From NCBI GenBank assembly GCA_030844895.1, contig CM061228.1:140480444-140544443 (forward strand): a DNA stretch of 64,000 nt, in the 5' to 3' direction. The translations under genes and the position numbers were made by a program. The notes below the pieces were generated by a model, which saw nothing but the letters and a program-made list of their open reading frames with translations, was not told the DNA's origin and made no database searches. Origin of the DNA: Ambrosia x helenae (lineage: Eukaryota > Streptophyta > Magnoliopsida > Asterales > Asteraceae). Each line of letters opens with the position of its first letter. Position 1 is the first letter of the stretch. This document shows, piece by piece, positions 42,692-54,830 of this stretch.

Positions 42692-45600
42692 TTACGAGCC
42701 AGGTGACTTCTTCCTGTAGGCTATTGTCTGAGAAAGAAAACGCTAGATTAGAACCAGACCGGTCTAGGGGGTAAGTGGAGCGGTTGAATCGGGTCGGACA
42801 TTCCACCGCTATCTTTTACCCATTTTCTGAATCTTACATGTAATTTATGTATTAAATATGATTACAGATATTATATTATTGAAATAACAGTCTTATCTGA
42901 ATAAAACAGTATATGCTGTTATTAGCAAAGTGTTCAATTTCACTTGTTTGACAGAAAACATAACTAAAATAGTAAAATCGACTTGGAAAATGAGTCAAAG
43001 ACTACCCTGACTTTGGTGGTAACGAACCTTGGTGAACCAAATGCAAATGTGAACTTACGAGTGTGTTAACTAATTATTTGGTTAAGAGAGGAGAGTACCA
43101 GATTGTTTTGACTGGAAAATTTGGCAACATCTAACATGATTTGATGGCCTTCCAACAGTTGTAATTCATCGGTCAAGGGATTTACAACAACGGTTTTAGA
43201 TTGTGCATCAGCTGAAACACTTGAAAAGCTTAAAGGAGTGATGTCGTAACGGTTAGTCTTCACTACTAACAACTCAATCTCATCAGCTCGCAAACCGTTT
43301 TCAATAGCAACATACTGATTGAAAAGTAGAAACCAACATCCGGTTATCAGTAAGTAGGGGGAAGAAAAAAAAAAGCAGAAAATATGATTTACCTGGCAGA
43401 TACTAGTGGTTGGCATGGTCGGCTTGCAGCAAACATATAAATTCCGCAGACTGGGTATATTTTGCTCGTGCAAAGATACGAGCATGAGATTGATATCTAG
43501 CTGAAAAAAACATAATCATGTAAAAAGTCAAATTAGACATATTACTCTCCATCCAGAAAAACTCCACATTTGACTTTTGGAATCTTCAAAGCCAAGAAAA
43601 GAATTTTACACTTCGTTGAACAAATAAGACTTTATTGTTTACCTCGTCATCATTTTGTGGTAACTTTTGGAGATGATGAATCAGCTTGGATTGCTGACTG
43701 TTCTTTGCACTCTTACCAGTACTACTTTGGCCACCATGGCGAGTATGACTCCTCATACCGCCACCGCCCCAGGCTAGAATTTCCGGGCTGCCAACAAGCC
43801 CAACAGATCCACCAACTGTTTTTTTAGAAACTCCTGGTTTATTGTCATCGCATCCTCCATTTGCAGTACTTGATGATGGTAATGAAGATGGACCTCCTGA
43901 CCATCTCTTGTATCGTATGAGTTTCACTTCTGCGGGGGGCTCGGCCTCGTCTGTAGAAGATGAATATTTGCCTCCATTACCATTATCAGCTTCGACTTCG
44001 TTGTCGGAATCTTGAGGCTCAGTAGACCTTTGACGTTTTCTACCCCTGAGATTCCGGGTGCTAGATTGTGATCGTCTCGTATATGCATTCTCTGTAGCTT
44101 TAGCATTTGCTCGCTTTTTCCCAAGTGCTTCTAACTGGCGGCGAGAAGTTTCGGCAATTGATTCTTGGATCTGAAAATACACTCAAAATAATAATAGTAG
44201 AATTAAAAAATGAATCTAAAACATTAAAATAGTAACACTCAAAATAAAGCAATTTAATGTCGAAATTACCTGTTTGTTCCGAGCTTTTTCATCATTAGAA
44301 AAGGCTGCTTCCTTTGTTCCGGTAAAAAAGCATGTCAGTTCAAATATTTAATATCATAAAAAAATAGTATTATATCATCAAAATGAAGCACGAATCGATA
44401 AAAGTGTACCTCTGCCTCGTATTTATCAATGTCAGGGTACAACAACGCAATCAGGGCATCAAAATTAGGGTCATCCCTTAAGGAACGACGACTTGCACAA
44501 TGAGCACGACAAGCAGGGCATTCATTGTTCCTGTTGCATATTGGTCAAACAAATTAAAATATAATGAATTCCCAAGTTGACTTACTTTATCCAAACATTC
44601 TGATACACACCCGAGTCTCATTGATTTGTCTATGCACTCTCGACAAAACCTGTGAAGGCATTCCATAACTTTTCTTGTTTTCCGAATAATACCTATATGG
44701 AAAAACAAGCATAAAACTGTTAGTTTAACTTAAAAAATATCCAAGTAGACAAAAATAAGTTAGTTCTAATTACTCTTTTAAGGTTCATGTGAATCAATTG
44801 CATGTCATCTGGTACGTGTGGATGCTTCAAATGTTTTAATATCAAATGTTTTCTAAATGCAACCCAGAATTCCATCACATGGTAGAATGTATGATCATTG
44901 CTGTACTCTTTGGGGATCAACATATTGAATAACCGAAACAAAATTTTATCTATGAATATTAAATACATATTGTATTTTCAGAATTTAGTTTTCTTGTAAT
45001 TAACATATCCTCTAGGCCAACAATGTCAAAATATACCCCCGAACCTTGCTCACCTGTAATGAGATATCCATATTATCTTTAGTAGAAATTAAAAGCGGAA
45101 ATAGTACCTAAACAAATTGGGCATTGCACGTCATTGCGAACATCAGCCAACTTCACATAAACAAACCTGCAAACAGAATAAATATCTAAATATATACTAC
45201 TGAAAGCATGATTGATGACTGAACAACATGAATGTGCATATGTTTCCCAGATATGATACTTGAAACAATCTATTGCAACTGTTACTGCTAATACACATCG
45301 ACTATATGCATTTCAGAAAACTAAACTCAGGTTTAAGTGCTATAACTCTAATACTGTTCTTGAATCAATCGTATGTGTGGTAAACAATTACAATACTAAA
45401 AAGCACATGCGCATGTAGGCATATGCATATGCCGCTATACAAATTAGTTACCTGAATATCAACAGGAAATAAAGATAAATTCGACCTAAAAAAAAATCTC
45501 CACTCCATAGCGCGCCTTTACAAAATCCTTCACCAGCTTGGCATATACTTTTAGAGAAGAAGACTATACAACGACTATAAATGAACTGAAGAAGACTGTA

Positions 45601-47055
45601 AGAGTCATAGGCACAAAAAGTTTGGATTTTGACACTGTGATTACTAATGGGAATGATAACTTTTGTAAAAGTTTCATCTCTTTTCCTTGAAAAGAGCCTT
45701 TATCTGGATGGAGAACTTATAAACCTTGGTTCTACGCAGACATAGTGAACTTAAAGCTTTATCTTCCAGGACTTTCAGCTTTCCAAATTTATAAATGGCA
45801 GTTATCTGGTTTAAGCCTCTTTAACCCATGTTTGCAGAGAGAATTAACAGAAAGCAAGCATAACTTTTTCTTTTTGCATTCCATATAGAAGATTTCAGAG
45901 GGAGTGAAGAAACAGAATAAAATATAAATACACACAAAGAGTTTTTATGAAGTATGTTATAAGAATTCGTTACTAGTTTGAACATAAAGGTTGGTTTTTC
46001 AAGAGTTGACTCTATGTTAACTAAAAAAACGCTTACATTCCCATTCTACCCTTGAAGATAGCATAATAACAAAACCACAAATGGTCAAATACACTATTAC
46101 TATTGAAAAAATAGGGATAGTTTAAGGGCACTAATGCAGCATATAAGCTAAAAATCATCTCCTTTTAAACATCTACTAGTTGCATATCTTGTACATGACT
46201 TTAATATCAGAATCCTATGAATCAATATACTTCATTTAATAGCACAGAAATCAAAAGTCTAACTTGGAAAGTTTATCAAGCAGTTGAACTGATATCAGCA
46301 TATGCATGGTGCCTATCATATTACAACATGTATATCAGAGAAAAACTCAGTGACTCACATATATCTACTTGCTCATAAATCATATTTTGACCTTAATGCT
46401 ACCAAACTGTTGTATTGTTCACATCTAAAGTAATTTTTATTCAGTATTTTTCCTAACTAATTGCCACAGCAAAAAAAAAAATAATAATAAAAAAAAAAAA
46501 AAAATAAAATAAAAAATCAACGGTTACAGAAAACAAAATATGAATTCAATTACTCTAATTAAGAAGCATGCAAATCTTCAATCACAATCGACCGTACGAA
46601 AAAAAGCATAAGAATAATCGCAGCTCGAAACATAACACAAACGCAAACGCAAACAATAATAATCAACTTAGGGCAAGTTATCAGTACGTATAGAATAATA
46701 AATTATTAATAATAATCAATATAGTGAACAAACTCACTCGTCTTTGTCACTGCAACTAGAGGAAGAGCTTTCATCATCATCGTCGTCATCATCATCAGAC
46801 TCTGCTAATAAATTAATAAACAAAAAAATACAGTAATAAACGTGAATGCGGAACACTAAATAACGTAATCGGAACGTACGCGTACAGCAATTAGAAGAAA
46901 TAAAAAAAAAAGTTTATAAATAAACAATAAAACAGACCTTGTTGCTCTTGTTCGATGTGGTTTTGTTCAGAGACGTTCTGATTGTTACGTTTCAGGTGAA
47001 CGTCATCGTCGTCGTCTTCGGAGACAGAGGCGTTCGAACGATTTTGAGCAGGCAT
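42692..47055 (-). CDS. RING1A: Polycomb RING1-type E3 ubiquitin ligase
   Basis: Ten exons join in frame to 457 residues (minus strand): 47055-46938, 46801-46738, 45166-45108, 44692-44611, 44530-44410, 44311-44270, 44170-43643, 43500-43393, 43314-43099, 42727-42692 (TAA). All are GT-AG. The acidic N-terminus (Asp/Glu/Ser runs, residues 12-61) is followed by FVYVKLADVRNDVQ and a C3HC4 RING (C76, C79, C92, H94, C97, C100, C112, C115). The stretch RRSLRDDPNFDALIALLYPD is diagnostic of RING1/RING2. A basic, Ser-rich middle includes RYKRWSGG, and a RAWUL domain spans about residue 339 to the end (TIAYRKKSPGS). In Arabidopsis RING1A/B are PRC1 subunits that mono-ubiquitinate H2A and keep embryonic and KNOX genes silent in the nucleus. 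RING1A and RING1B cannot be told apart here. The last exon is only 36 nt and easily missed. Confidence 0.95.
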
Positions 47056-47411
47056 TGACTGCAGTCGCCGCCGGTTAATTAAGCCACCGAACGATATGAT
47101 ATTATTATTATTATTATTATTATACGCTGAGTTTTTAGAGAGAGAGTAGAGAGATGGGGGTGAATTAGCTTTGGGTATTTATTTGAGGGATTTTCCGAGT
47201 TGTATCCTTGACGTACGTGCTGAATGAGAGACACGCATGCATTTCTCAGGGGTATATTGGTACTTTGCTTATAGATAATTATTACTATACTATACGAGAC
47301 ATTTATGAGAAATACACTCGGGTGTATTTTTTTTTTATTTATTTAGTTTTTTTTTATCATAAGTACGTGAAAACACTACATTTTATTATTTTTTTAAAAC
47401 ACTATAATTGT
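47056..47411 (-). other. 5' UTR and promoter region of the RING1 gene
   Basis: It contains a TTA microsatellite at about 47101-47122 and a GA-rich stretch (GAGAGAGAGTAGAGAGA) at about 47137-47156, both common in plant 5' UTRs. No clear TATA box is visible. The rest is AT-rich. Confidence 0.45.
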
Positions 47412-47510
47412 GGGTACCGATACCGAACACCCTTGGTTTGGTATCGGTTCGGTACAGGATCGGGACAGAACGGTATCGGTATTCGGCTCTATGTACTCAT
47501 CCCTAGTTAC
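47412..47510 (-). repeat. GGTACCGATACC-rich element fragment
   Basis: A short block of GGTATCGGT/ACCGATACC words ends in CATCCCTAG. In the opposite orientation this reads CTAGGGATGAGTAC...GAATACCGATACCG, the same family as the tandem pair at 52200-52709. Confidence 0.7.
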
Positions 47511-47646
47511 TGTATCATTCAGTAAAAAAAAGCATTTGTATTTTTTAGTTTTTCATTTTCACAATATTCTGACACTTTAAGTTAGTTTCATTTGTTGTGC
47601 TTCGCAACAAGTCAATCGCATAATATTTTGTGGTGTATAAAAAAAG

Positions 47647-48460
47647 GGAAATTGGATTTTAACACCCTGAACTATTGACAATTGGCCGCTGACGCACTGA
47701 ACTACAAAATTGAATAACACCGCACTGTACTTTTAACTTATTGGCCTGTATCACCCTAAGACTAACCATGGTTAATTTTTGCTGACATGGCGTGGTGATG
47801 TGTCCATTTTTGCTGACGTGGCATGGGGAATTGGATTTTAACACCCTGAACTATTGATTATTGGCCGCTAACGCACTAAACTACAAATTTGATGGATTTG
47901 AGCGTGGTTCAAGAGTTTCAAGTCATCATCTCTATCTTCTGTAGTTCGATTATTTGTATTGTTCGGTCATTAGGTTCTTTGTATCATTGGACCAAGATCC
48001 ATCTTTGTGGTGAATCATTTTGGACAATAATCACACTTGAAGATATTTCGTTTGTGTTTGATTTGGTTTGTGTTTGATTTGTTAACCATTTTCATGTGTA
48101 TGTTAACAAAATGATTCATCACAAAGATATAAATGGTTAACAAATCAAACTTGTTAACCATTTATGTGTATGTTAACAAATTATTTCACCACAAACCAAA
48201 TCAAACACAACCAGACTTGAAACTCTTGAACCAAGCTCAAATCTATCAATTTTGTAGTTTAGTGCGTCAGCGGCCAATAATCAATAGTTCAGGGTGTTAA
48301 AATCCAATTCCCCATGCCACGTCAGCAAAAATTAGCCATGGTTAGTCTGAGGGTGATACAGGCCAATAAGTTGAAAGTATAGTGCGGTGTTGTTCAATTT
48401 TGTAGTTCAGTGCGTCAGCGGCCAATTGTCAATAGTTCAGGGTGTTAAAATCCAATTTCC
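47647..48460. mobile_element. long-TIR foldback (Mutator-like) element
   Basis: It begins GGAAATTGGATTTTAACACC and ends with the complement. The arms are complementary for about 290 bp each, around a short centre near 48070. Each arm carries a second internal copy of the terminal sequence (47826 on the left, matched on the right). It is flanked by TAAAAAAAG (47638-47646) and TTAAAAAAG (48461-48469), a 9-bp duplication with one mismatch, as Mutator-type elements make. No transposase is present. Confidence 0.85.
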
Positions 48461-49343
48461 TTAAAAAAGGCTAAATGAGTTGCATAAAAATGATGCCATA
48501 GTTATGTGCTTGTCATGGCTATCAAAAGTTACATCAAAAAGTTGTCATATTTTTGTTGAACATGTTATCAAATTTGCTAATGTTTTGGTTTCTCTAATGA
48601 ATTACAAACATGTATGGTGTTGCTTGTACATTTTTAGATTATCGTATTTAAAAAAAAAACCACGCCTCAAATAAGTGTACGATCATCAACATAGTCATTT
48701 ACACCCGACGTGAACATCAAAAAACGATAATATTCTCAACTATGGACATGCAAACAACCGCTATCTAACCTAGGCTCAGATAAATCGACTTTCATCATCA
48801 CAGCCAAAGCAACAATACCCAAAAGCATCATCACAAGTTCATAATCAACATTACATTGAGGCTCATATGAGTACAAACTCTTCATCACAACCCTAAAATC
48901 CACTCATATGGAACAACAAAATAAGAGCAAACAAATTTAAGTCAAACCAAAAGGTTCAAAACGACGAACAAAGAACAACAAAAGCATCACACGTTGTAAG
49001 TCTACCGTCGCCATAAACAGCCAAGCCGCTGGCAACACCGCTGCCATAGACGGTCGTCGAAACAACAAGGGAACACCCACGTGTGCTTACTTCTCTCTCT
49101 AGATCGCCACCACCATAGACGGCTAGAGTCGCTGGTAACGGCATGCAACACCCCTTTGTCTATTTCTCTCTAAACAATCGCAGATCCACCCACGCTAAGA
49201 AAACGAATGGTGGTCGACAACAACCAAAGCAAATCATCGGAAAACATAGTGGTTTTAATGTTTAGAGATAGAATGGTAGAGAGAGAGACATATATGGATG
49301 TTTATAAAGAGAGATAGGTGAGAGAAAGATAGATAGTGATATA
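48461..49343. other. intergenic, no gene seen
   Basis: No coding or RNA gene recognised. A few short open frames match nothing. Confidence 0.4.
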
Positions 49344-50131
49344 TAGGGTTGGCATATCTGTCAGACACAATCTGTTAAGACACAAATACGAAACAAGTAA
49401 ACACGAACACGACACGATAACTTATCGTGTCATTTTTTCTAAACACGAACACGAACCTATTTATAACATGTTAACATGATAAAACGCGATAAGGCGTGAT
49501 AAGACAAGAACATGTTTTATAAACATTAACCCTGAAATAGTATCCACTGCCTATGAATGAGAGCTGGGTTTGAGAGGGAGGATGAGTGATGGGTGAGCCA
49601 ACAGATATGGTGTAAATGTGACGGAGACGGTGGAGTTGAGAAGGACGAGGAGTGATGACTGAGCGGTGTATATGTTTGTACTCTTGTGATTTATAAATTG
49701 CAAATTAGGGTTCCTCCATCTTTAATCCTCATATGTATAAGGTATACTGCCGGGGTCTTATTGGAAGCAGCCTCTCTATTCCCATGGGGTAGAGGTAAGG
49801 TTGTCTACATCTTACCCTCCTCAGACTCTACCTTACTTTTTGCTATTGGTGGGATTAACTGAGTATGATGATGATGATGATGATGATGATGTATAAGGCA
49901 TACTGCCACCCCATATACAAATTTTTTTAAATAAATTATTAAAATGTCTTAACGGCTGTTTAACATGTTAACAGGTCTTTAAACTGTTTAGACACGAAAC
50001 CTGTTAAAGCCTTATCATGTTGACCTGTTAAAGACACGAAACCTGTTAAGGTCAAACACAAAACCTGTTAACGTCGCATAGGTTCGCGCCGTGTTATCGT
50101 GTTCGTGTCTAAATTGCCAATTCCAGCCCTA
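49344..50131. mobile_element. hAT-like non-autonomous element with nested retro-tail
   Basis: The ends are TAGGGTTGGCA and CCAGCCCTA, with complementary words further in (TTATCGTGT, ACACGAACACGA). It is flanked by GTGATATA (49336-49343) and GCGATATA (50132-50139), an 8-bp duplication with one mismatch. The interior has repeated AACCTGTTAA words. An RTE/Au-SINE-type tail inserted at 49752-49888. Confidence 0.75.
49752..49888 (+). mobile_element. RTE/Au-SINE-type 3' end insertion
   Basis: A 137-bp insertion reading GCAGCCTCTCTATTCCC and GTAGAGGTAAGG, ending in a TGA/GAT repeat tail. It is flanked by a 19-bp duplication with one mismatch (49733-49751 and 49889-49907, ATGTATAAGG(T/C)ATACTGCC). 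It is a severely 5'-truncated LINE or a short SINE of the family also seen at 12043. Confidence 0.85.
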
Positions 50132-50139
50132 GCGATATA

Positions 50140-51959
50140 TTACTTAACTAAAAGCAAACCATATTCAAACACTATTCATGGCTAAGTTGTAATTCTATGA
50201 AAAATTGTTTGTTTGAATTGTGATACTTAATAAATAATAAAAAAAATAATAACAATACAATGAAAAAAAGTGAATCTATCAATATAGTGATTATTACACC
50301 CGGCTTAAACAAAAATAATCTCTCAATGATTATGATTATGTTCGTTGATGCTCTATTATACTCTTAGGGGATAGGAAAACATCCTAGTGTTATATAACAT
50401 AGTTGTCTTATCATAAACCAGTTTTGTTATAATTACACATCTTGATTAAAATCCTTGCAAGTTGAATCAAACCTAAAACGTTATCATTACATATCATCGC
50501 ACGCCCTAGTTACACCCATAATCTTGTTTACATCTTATCAAAAGTTACGATGTGTTTACATGTGTCGTTAATTGATATCGTTTTACGGAGTTTGAATTTA
50601 ACTAATTCTATTGGACTGTTTGTAAGTATTATACGTGAAATTGTGAAAACACATGAACAACATAAAGACATGCTTTAATCTGTTCGGTGTGATCTTTTTA
50701 GTTATACATTTATCTTTTCGACACAAGTATGTTCCCACTTGGGCCAGATATAATGCCACAATGTCACAAACCATATATGTTTTGTGTAAGTGTGATTGTG
50801 TATGTTACACACATGTTGATGGCCCAAAAATGTCAGACCCAACCTGTTAGAGCTTTATGTAAAATTTGGGCCTCGATGTACCTAGCCCAGCTCTCGACCA
50901 TTTTGGTTTTTTCTTTCTTAGCAATCTTTAATTAATACATGATGGTTGGCTAATGTGTGTTAATAAATATATAGAGATAGTGTTATATACATGACTAAAT
51001 TACAAATATGTTCCGGCAAAAAGACTAAATCACCATTGTGTGATTAAAATGTAACGTTAAATATTAACTGGGTTAGGGTTAAAGGACGTAATGTGCAAGA
51101 TTTTGAAACATAATGTATAAATCTCATCAATTTTAAAGGCAAAGGATATGAATTGAAATTTGACATAAACATAAAGGACGAAATTTGTAATTCACTCATT
51201 TACATATATAAGGGTAGGGATCTAGGAAGAACATTTGGGAAATTAAGAATTAAGAGAACTATTTTGGGTCATACATTTCTCTAAGGCAAAAAAAAAAAAA
51301 AAAAAAAAAAAAAGGCGAAATCACAATTTTTCTTGCAAGAATATTTTTTAAAGTTTTTTTTTTCATTTATACATATGTGTATGTTGTCAAACATCGCCTT
51401 TCGGGCTGTGATTCAGGTGTGAAGGTGGTGGTCCATTAGTGTGGCAACGACGTGAAGATTAGGATTATTGTGAGAACCTCTACTCTAACTGAATAGCTGA
51501 GGAATCCTGATGGGGAAAATGGAATGGCTTGCGATGGCAGAGCTCTTACTTGGAGTGGCTGAGGAAGATGATAAACATTAGTTTTGATTCCATGACTATG
51601 TCTCTTAACACTTTAAATATATTTTGAAATAAAATTGTAGATCGAACGAGGTAAACAAATGTAACACTCTATAAGTGTTAGATTGTCATATGATTAATTA
51701 AATGATTTTATGTAAATATTCTAAATCTTCCAATGAAAAAACGTTTGATGAACTAGATCTTCCCTATTTTTTTTTTTTTTTTTTTTCAAAATCTAGATAT
51801 GCTTGCTAGTATGCATGTTATTTATGAAAGAAAGACAACTACTCCACGATAAAACCAATAGAAAGTGACTACTCATATCATTGTTTGCAAGCCGCCCTTA
51901 AAATGTAAGAGTTTGGACGAATAGGAAAAAATCGGCCACTAAAATATAATTTAAAAAAA
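50140..51959. other. gene-free AT-rich DNA
   Basis: It holds an A-run at 51289-51313 and a T-run near 51769-51786. Short open frames near 50653-50935 match nothing I know. No RNA gene or element was recognised. Confidence 0.4.
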
Positions 51960-52040
51960 CTAGTTAGTATAAAATCACGCGCGTTGCGCGTTTTACAATC
52001 GAGATTTAGATGATGTGTTAATCAATCAATGAATTATACA
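51960..52040 (-). mobile_element. Helitron 3' terminus (minus strand)
   Basis: On the minus strand the sequence has a GC-rich hairpin (CGCGCAACGCGCG), then TGATTTTATACTAA and CTAG, followed by T. This is the hairpin-plus-CTRR pattern of a Helitron 3' end. The opposite TC end, which should lie to the right, was not found, so only the terminus is annotated. Confidence 0.5.
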
Positions 52041-52199
52041 ATCGAGATTCCATTTTGGTTGTAAACGTTAAAAAAATAAAGAAATCTACACATAAGGTAA
52101 CACATGAAATTTGTAACGAAATTACATAAGATTATGTTATTTATATTAATAGTATATAATATAATAAAATTTTTATTAAAATAATACGAATAAAATAAC

Positions 52200-52709
52200 A
52201 GTATATAATATATTAATTAGGGGTGAGCATACAAGGCCGAATACCGATCTCATTCCGTCCCGATCTCGATACCGTACCGAACCGATACCGAACCGAGTGG
52301 TTTCGGGATCGGTATCAGTACCCATATTTATGGATTTTCGGTTATGGTATTATCGGTATCGGTACGAGATCGGTATGGTATCGGTATTTTAAGGTAAAAT
52401 ATCGATACCATACCGGTACCGTACCGATACCGTAAAGTTTTTGACTAAAACAATAGTATATAATATATTAATTAGGGATGAGCATACAAGGCCGAATACC
52501 GATCCTATCCTGTCCCGATCCTGATACCGTACCGAACCGATACCGAACCGAGTGGTTTCGGGATCGGTATCGGTACCCATATTTATGGGATTTTCAGTTT
52601 CGGTATTATCGGTATCGGTACGGGATCGGTATGGTATCGGTATTTTAAGGTAAAATACCGATACCATACCGGTACCGTACCGATACCGTACCATTCGGTA
52701 TCGGTATTG
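52200..52709. repeat. 255-bp tandem duplication of a GGTATCGGTACC-rich element
   Basis: Two copies (52200-52454, 52455-52709) each begin AGTATATAATATATTAATTA, continue GGGRTGAGCATACAAGGCCG, and then consist of overlapping ACCGATACC/GGTATCGGT words. They differ at few positions. The repeating palindromic words could fold extensively. A shorter relative is at 47412. Confidence 0.9.
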
Positions 52710-53018
52710 TCGGAATCAATATATTAATAATATATAATATAATATATTAATAGTATATAATATAATAAAGTTTTTAAATAAAATAATAATATAAATAAAA
52801 TATTAATATTTTTACTATTTATTTTGTGTCAGTATTTATTTAGTTTGATTATTAATATATAGTAATAATAATAAAACAACAATAAAAATAAATAAATTTA
52901 AAAAATGGGGCTCTGAGGAAGGGTGGGCCGTGTGCAATCTGAACCCGCCACTCCTTCCACCCGGCCCCGACATTTGTTTGCAAAGAACCTAAAGTTCAAG
53001 AGCATCATAAAATAGGGA
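52710..53018. other. gene-free AT-rich DNA
   Basis: Simple AT-rich sequence with TAATAATA runs. A short GC-rich patch at about 52905-52975 (TGGGCCGTGTGCAATCTGAACCCGCCACTCC-like context) has no identifiable function. Confidence 0.4.
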
Positions 53019-53021
53019 TAA

Positions 53022-53331
53022 GACCACATGTACTGGGGTGTGTTTCTGAACGTGAAGACTAGCATAGCGCCCCCAACACCATTACACGGGGGCGCTATGT
53101 TGCAAAAAATCCCTCCAGCGCTATATCTATCACGCCGTGCACCAAATCAAACCACCAACCATTGCTTGTCATGTGTGCACAACGGTCAAAAAAGTGAAAA
53201 ATAGGGGCCTTATGTTTTTCACCCCACAACTACACCACATTTTCATTTCAAGCCCCATGCTGACTCAGCTGCCACATGGACCAATGAAAAACAAGGGCAT
53301 TATGTTTTTCTCTTCCCCACTACACATGGTC
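53022..53331. mobile_element. Tourist-like (PIF/Harbinger) MITE, 310 bp
   Basis: The termini are GACCACATGTACTGGGG and CCCCACTACACATGGTC. They are complementary with two mismatches and flanked by TAA on both sides (53019-53021, 53332-53334), the TWA duplication of this superfamily. No coding capacity. Confidence 0.85.
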
Positions 53332-53334
53332 TAA

Positions 53335-53938
53335 ATGCAAGTAATATTTATCTATTATAATAATTGAAAACAATAAATTCTACATGACATTTAAAGAGGG
53401 TATTTTCCCATTTGAGTATGTCATGTGGCATGACATGTGACATTAATTGATTTTAGGAAAAAAAAATTTAAAAACCGAATTGGATTTTTCTCTCATGTTT
53501 CCTCCCATAATTTTTAAACGTTAATATATTTTATATACGATATTTTTTAAAGAAAAAAATTACACAAAATTAATGAGCGTTTTATTATCTTTCCAACGAG
53601 TACCATAGTGCTATATAAAAAAAGGAGAAAAAAACGACAATTATTTTGTGGGGTTTTGTTCATACAGGAAAAAAAACACAAAGTATTTAGGTAATTTATT
53701 TATCATGTATAAGCAAGTCACTAATTATGTTCAAATCAGTAAATATGAATTCTATTTTCAACATGTGTTAGCATTGAAGTTGTACATTGTTTTATGTTAG
53801 GTATTAATATTAGAGTTATACATTTTTTTAAGGTTAGACGTTAACATTGGAGATGCATTGTTAATTGTTTTTTGTTAGGTGCTACCCGAAACTTTCCTAC
53901 ATGTAACTGTAAAGCGCATTATTATATTTCATATGTAA
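53335..53938. other. gene-free AT-rich DNA
   Basis: No gene, RNA or element recognised. A short internal repeat of TTGTTAGGTGCT/TATGTTAGGTATTA-type words occurs near 53795-53885. Confidence 0.4.
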
Positions 53939-53941
53939 AAT

Positions 53942-54827
53942 CACTACAAGAAATTCAAGCATTAGCAGCGACATCAATACCAGCGACACGGAGCAATACC
54001 AGCGACATCGTCTCAGTCGCCGCTATTGCTCTATGTCGCTGGTATTGATGTCGCTGCTAATGCTCGATCCGTGTGTTGCTCCAAGAGCAGCTCCTGGCCC
54101 TTGATAAAAGTTAGATCCAATGGCCAAAAAACTCCCCTTCCCCTTCTTATCCTCCTCAAACAAACACATCTTCAACCATTTCCACCTCCTTCTTATCCTC
54201 CTCAAATAAACACATCTTCAATTATTTCCACCTCATTCAAACTCCATTTCGTCATGCTCTGACACTACCATCAACCTCAACAGTACCATCACTGTCAACT
54301 TCAATCAGCACCAACATGAAGCTCAACCACCTCCACCGTCAACCTCAACCATCTCCACCTTCAAGCTCCATGCCGTCAAGCTCCGGCCACCGTCATATCA
54401 GTTATAACTTTATGTACAAATTTTGTAATGTATGATGGATGTTAATGAGAAATTAGTCTTGTTTTGTTTAGTTTTTTAGTTAAATTAATATCTATTAATA
54501 ATTGGATTTTTTTTTTTAAGAAATAGAATACAGAAATTAAAAACAATCAAATTCACCTCCTTAAAACATTCAACAATCAAATACACCATCAACCTGTTTT
54601 GTTGTAAAAGCTTTGGCTCAAATCTGGACTGCGCACGACGAACTTGCAGGCAAAGTCTCTGACATAGCATTACCAGCAACACATGTCGCTGGTATTGATC
54701 ATTAGCGACGAGGTATTACCAGCGACATCAATAGCAGCGACAGGTCGTCGCTAATACCTTTAGCAGCGACAAATGGGGTCTTTAGCAACGACATTTGTTG
54801 CTGGTAATGCTCTGAATCTTTGTAGTG
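53942..54827. mobile_element. non-autonomous CACTA (En/Spm) element, 886 bp
   Basis: It begins CACTACAAGAAATTC and ends TTTGTAGTG. It is flanked by AAT on both sides (53939-53941, 54828-54830), the 3-bp duplication of CACTA elements. Both ends carry clustered subterminal AATACCAGCGACA/TGTCGCTGGTATT repeats (53960-54060, 54660-54810), the expected transposase-binding units. The interior has no transposase; it is pyrimidine-rich (CCTTCTTATCCTCCTCAAA repeated near 54139 and 54190). Confidence 0.95.
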
Positions 54828-54830
54828 AAT

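Noticed and set aside
50653..50935. Overlapping frames of 65-68 codons
   Set aside because: Different frames over the same DNA, no recognisable domain.
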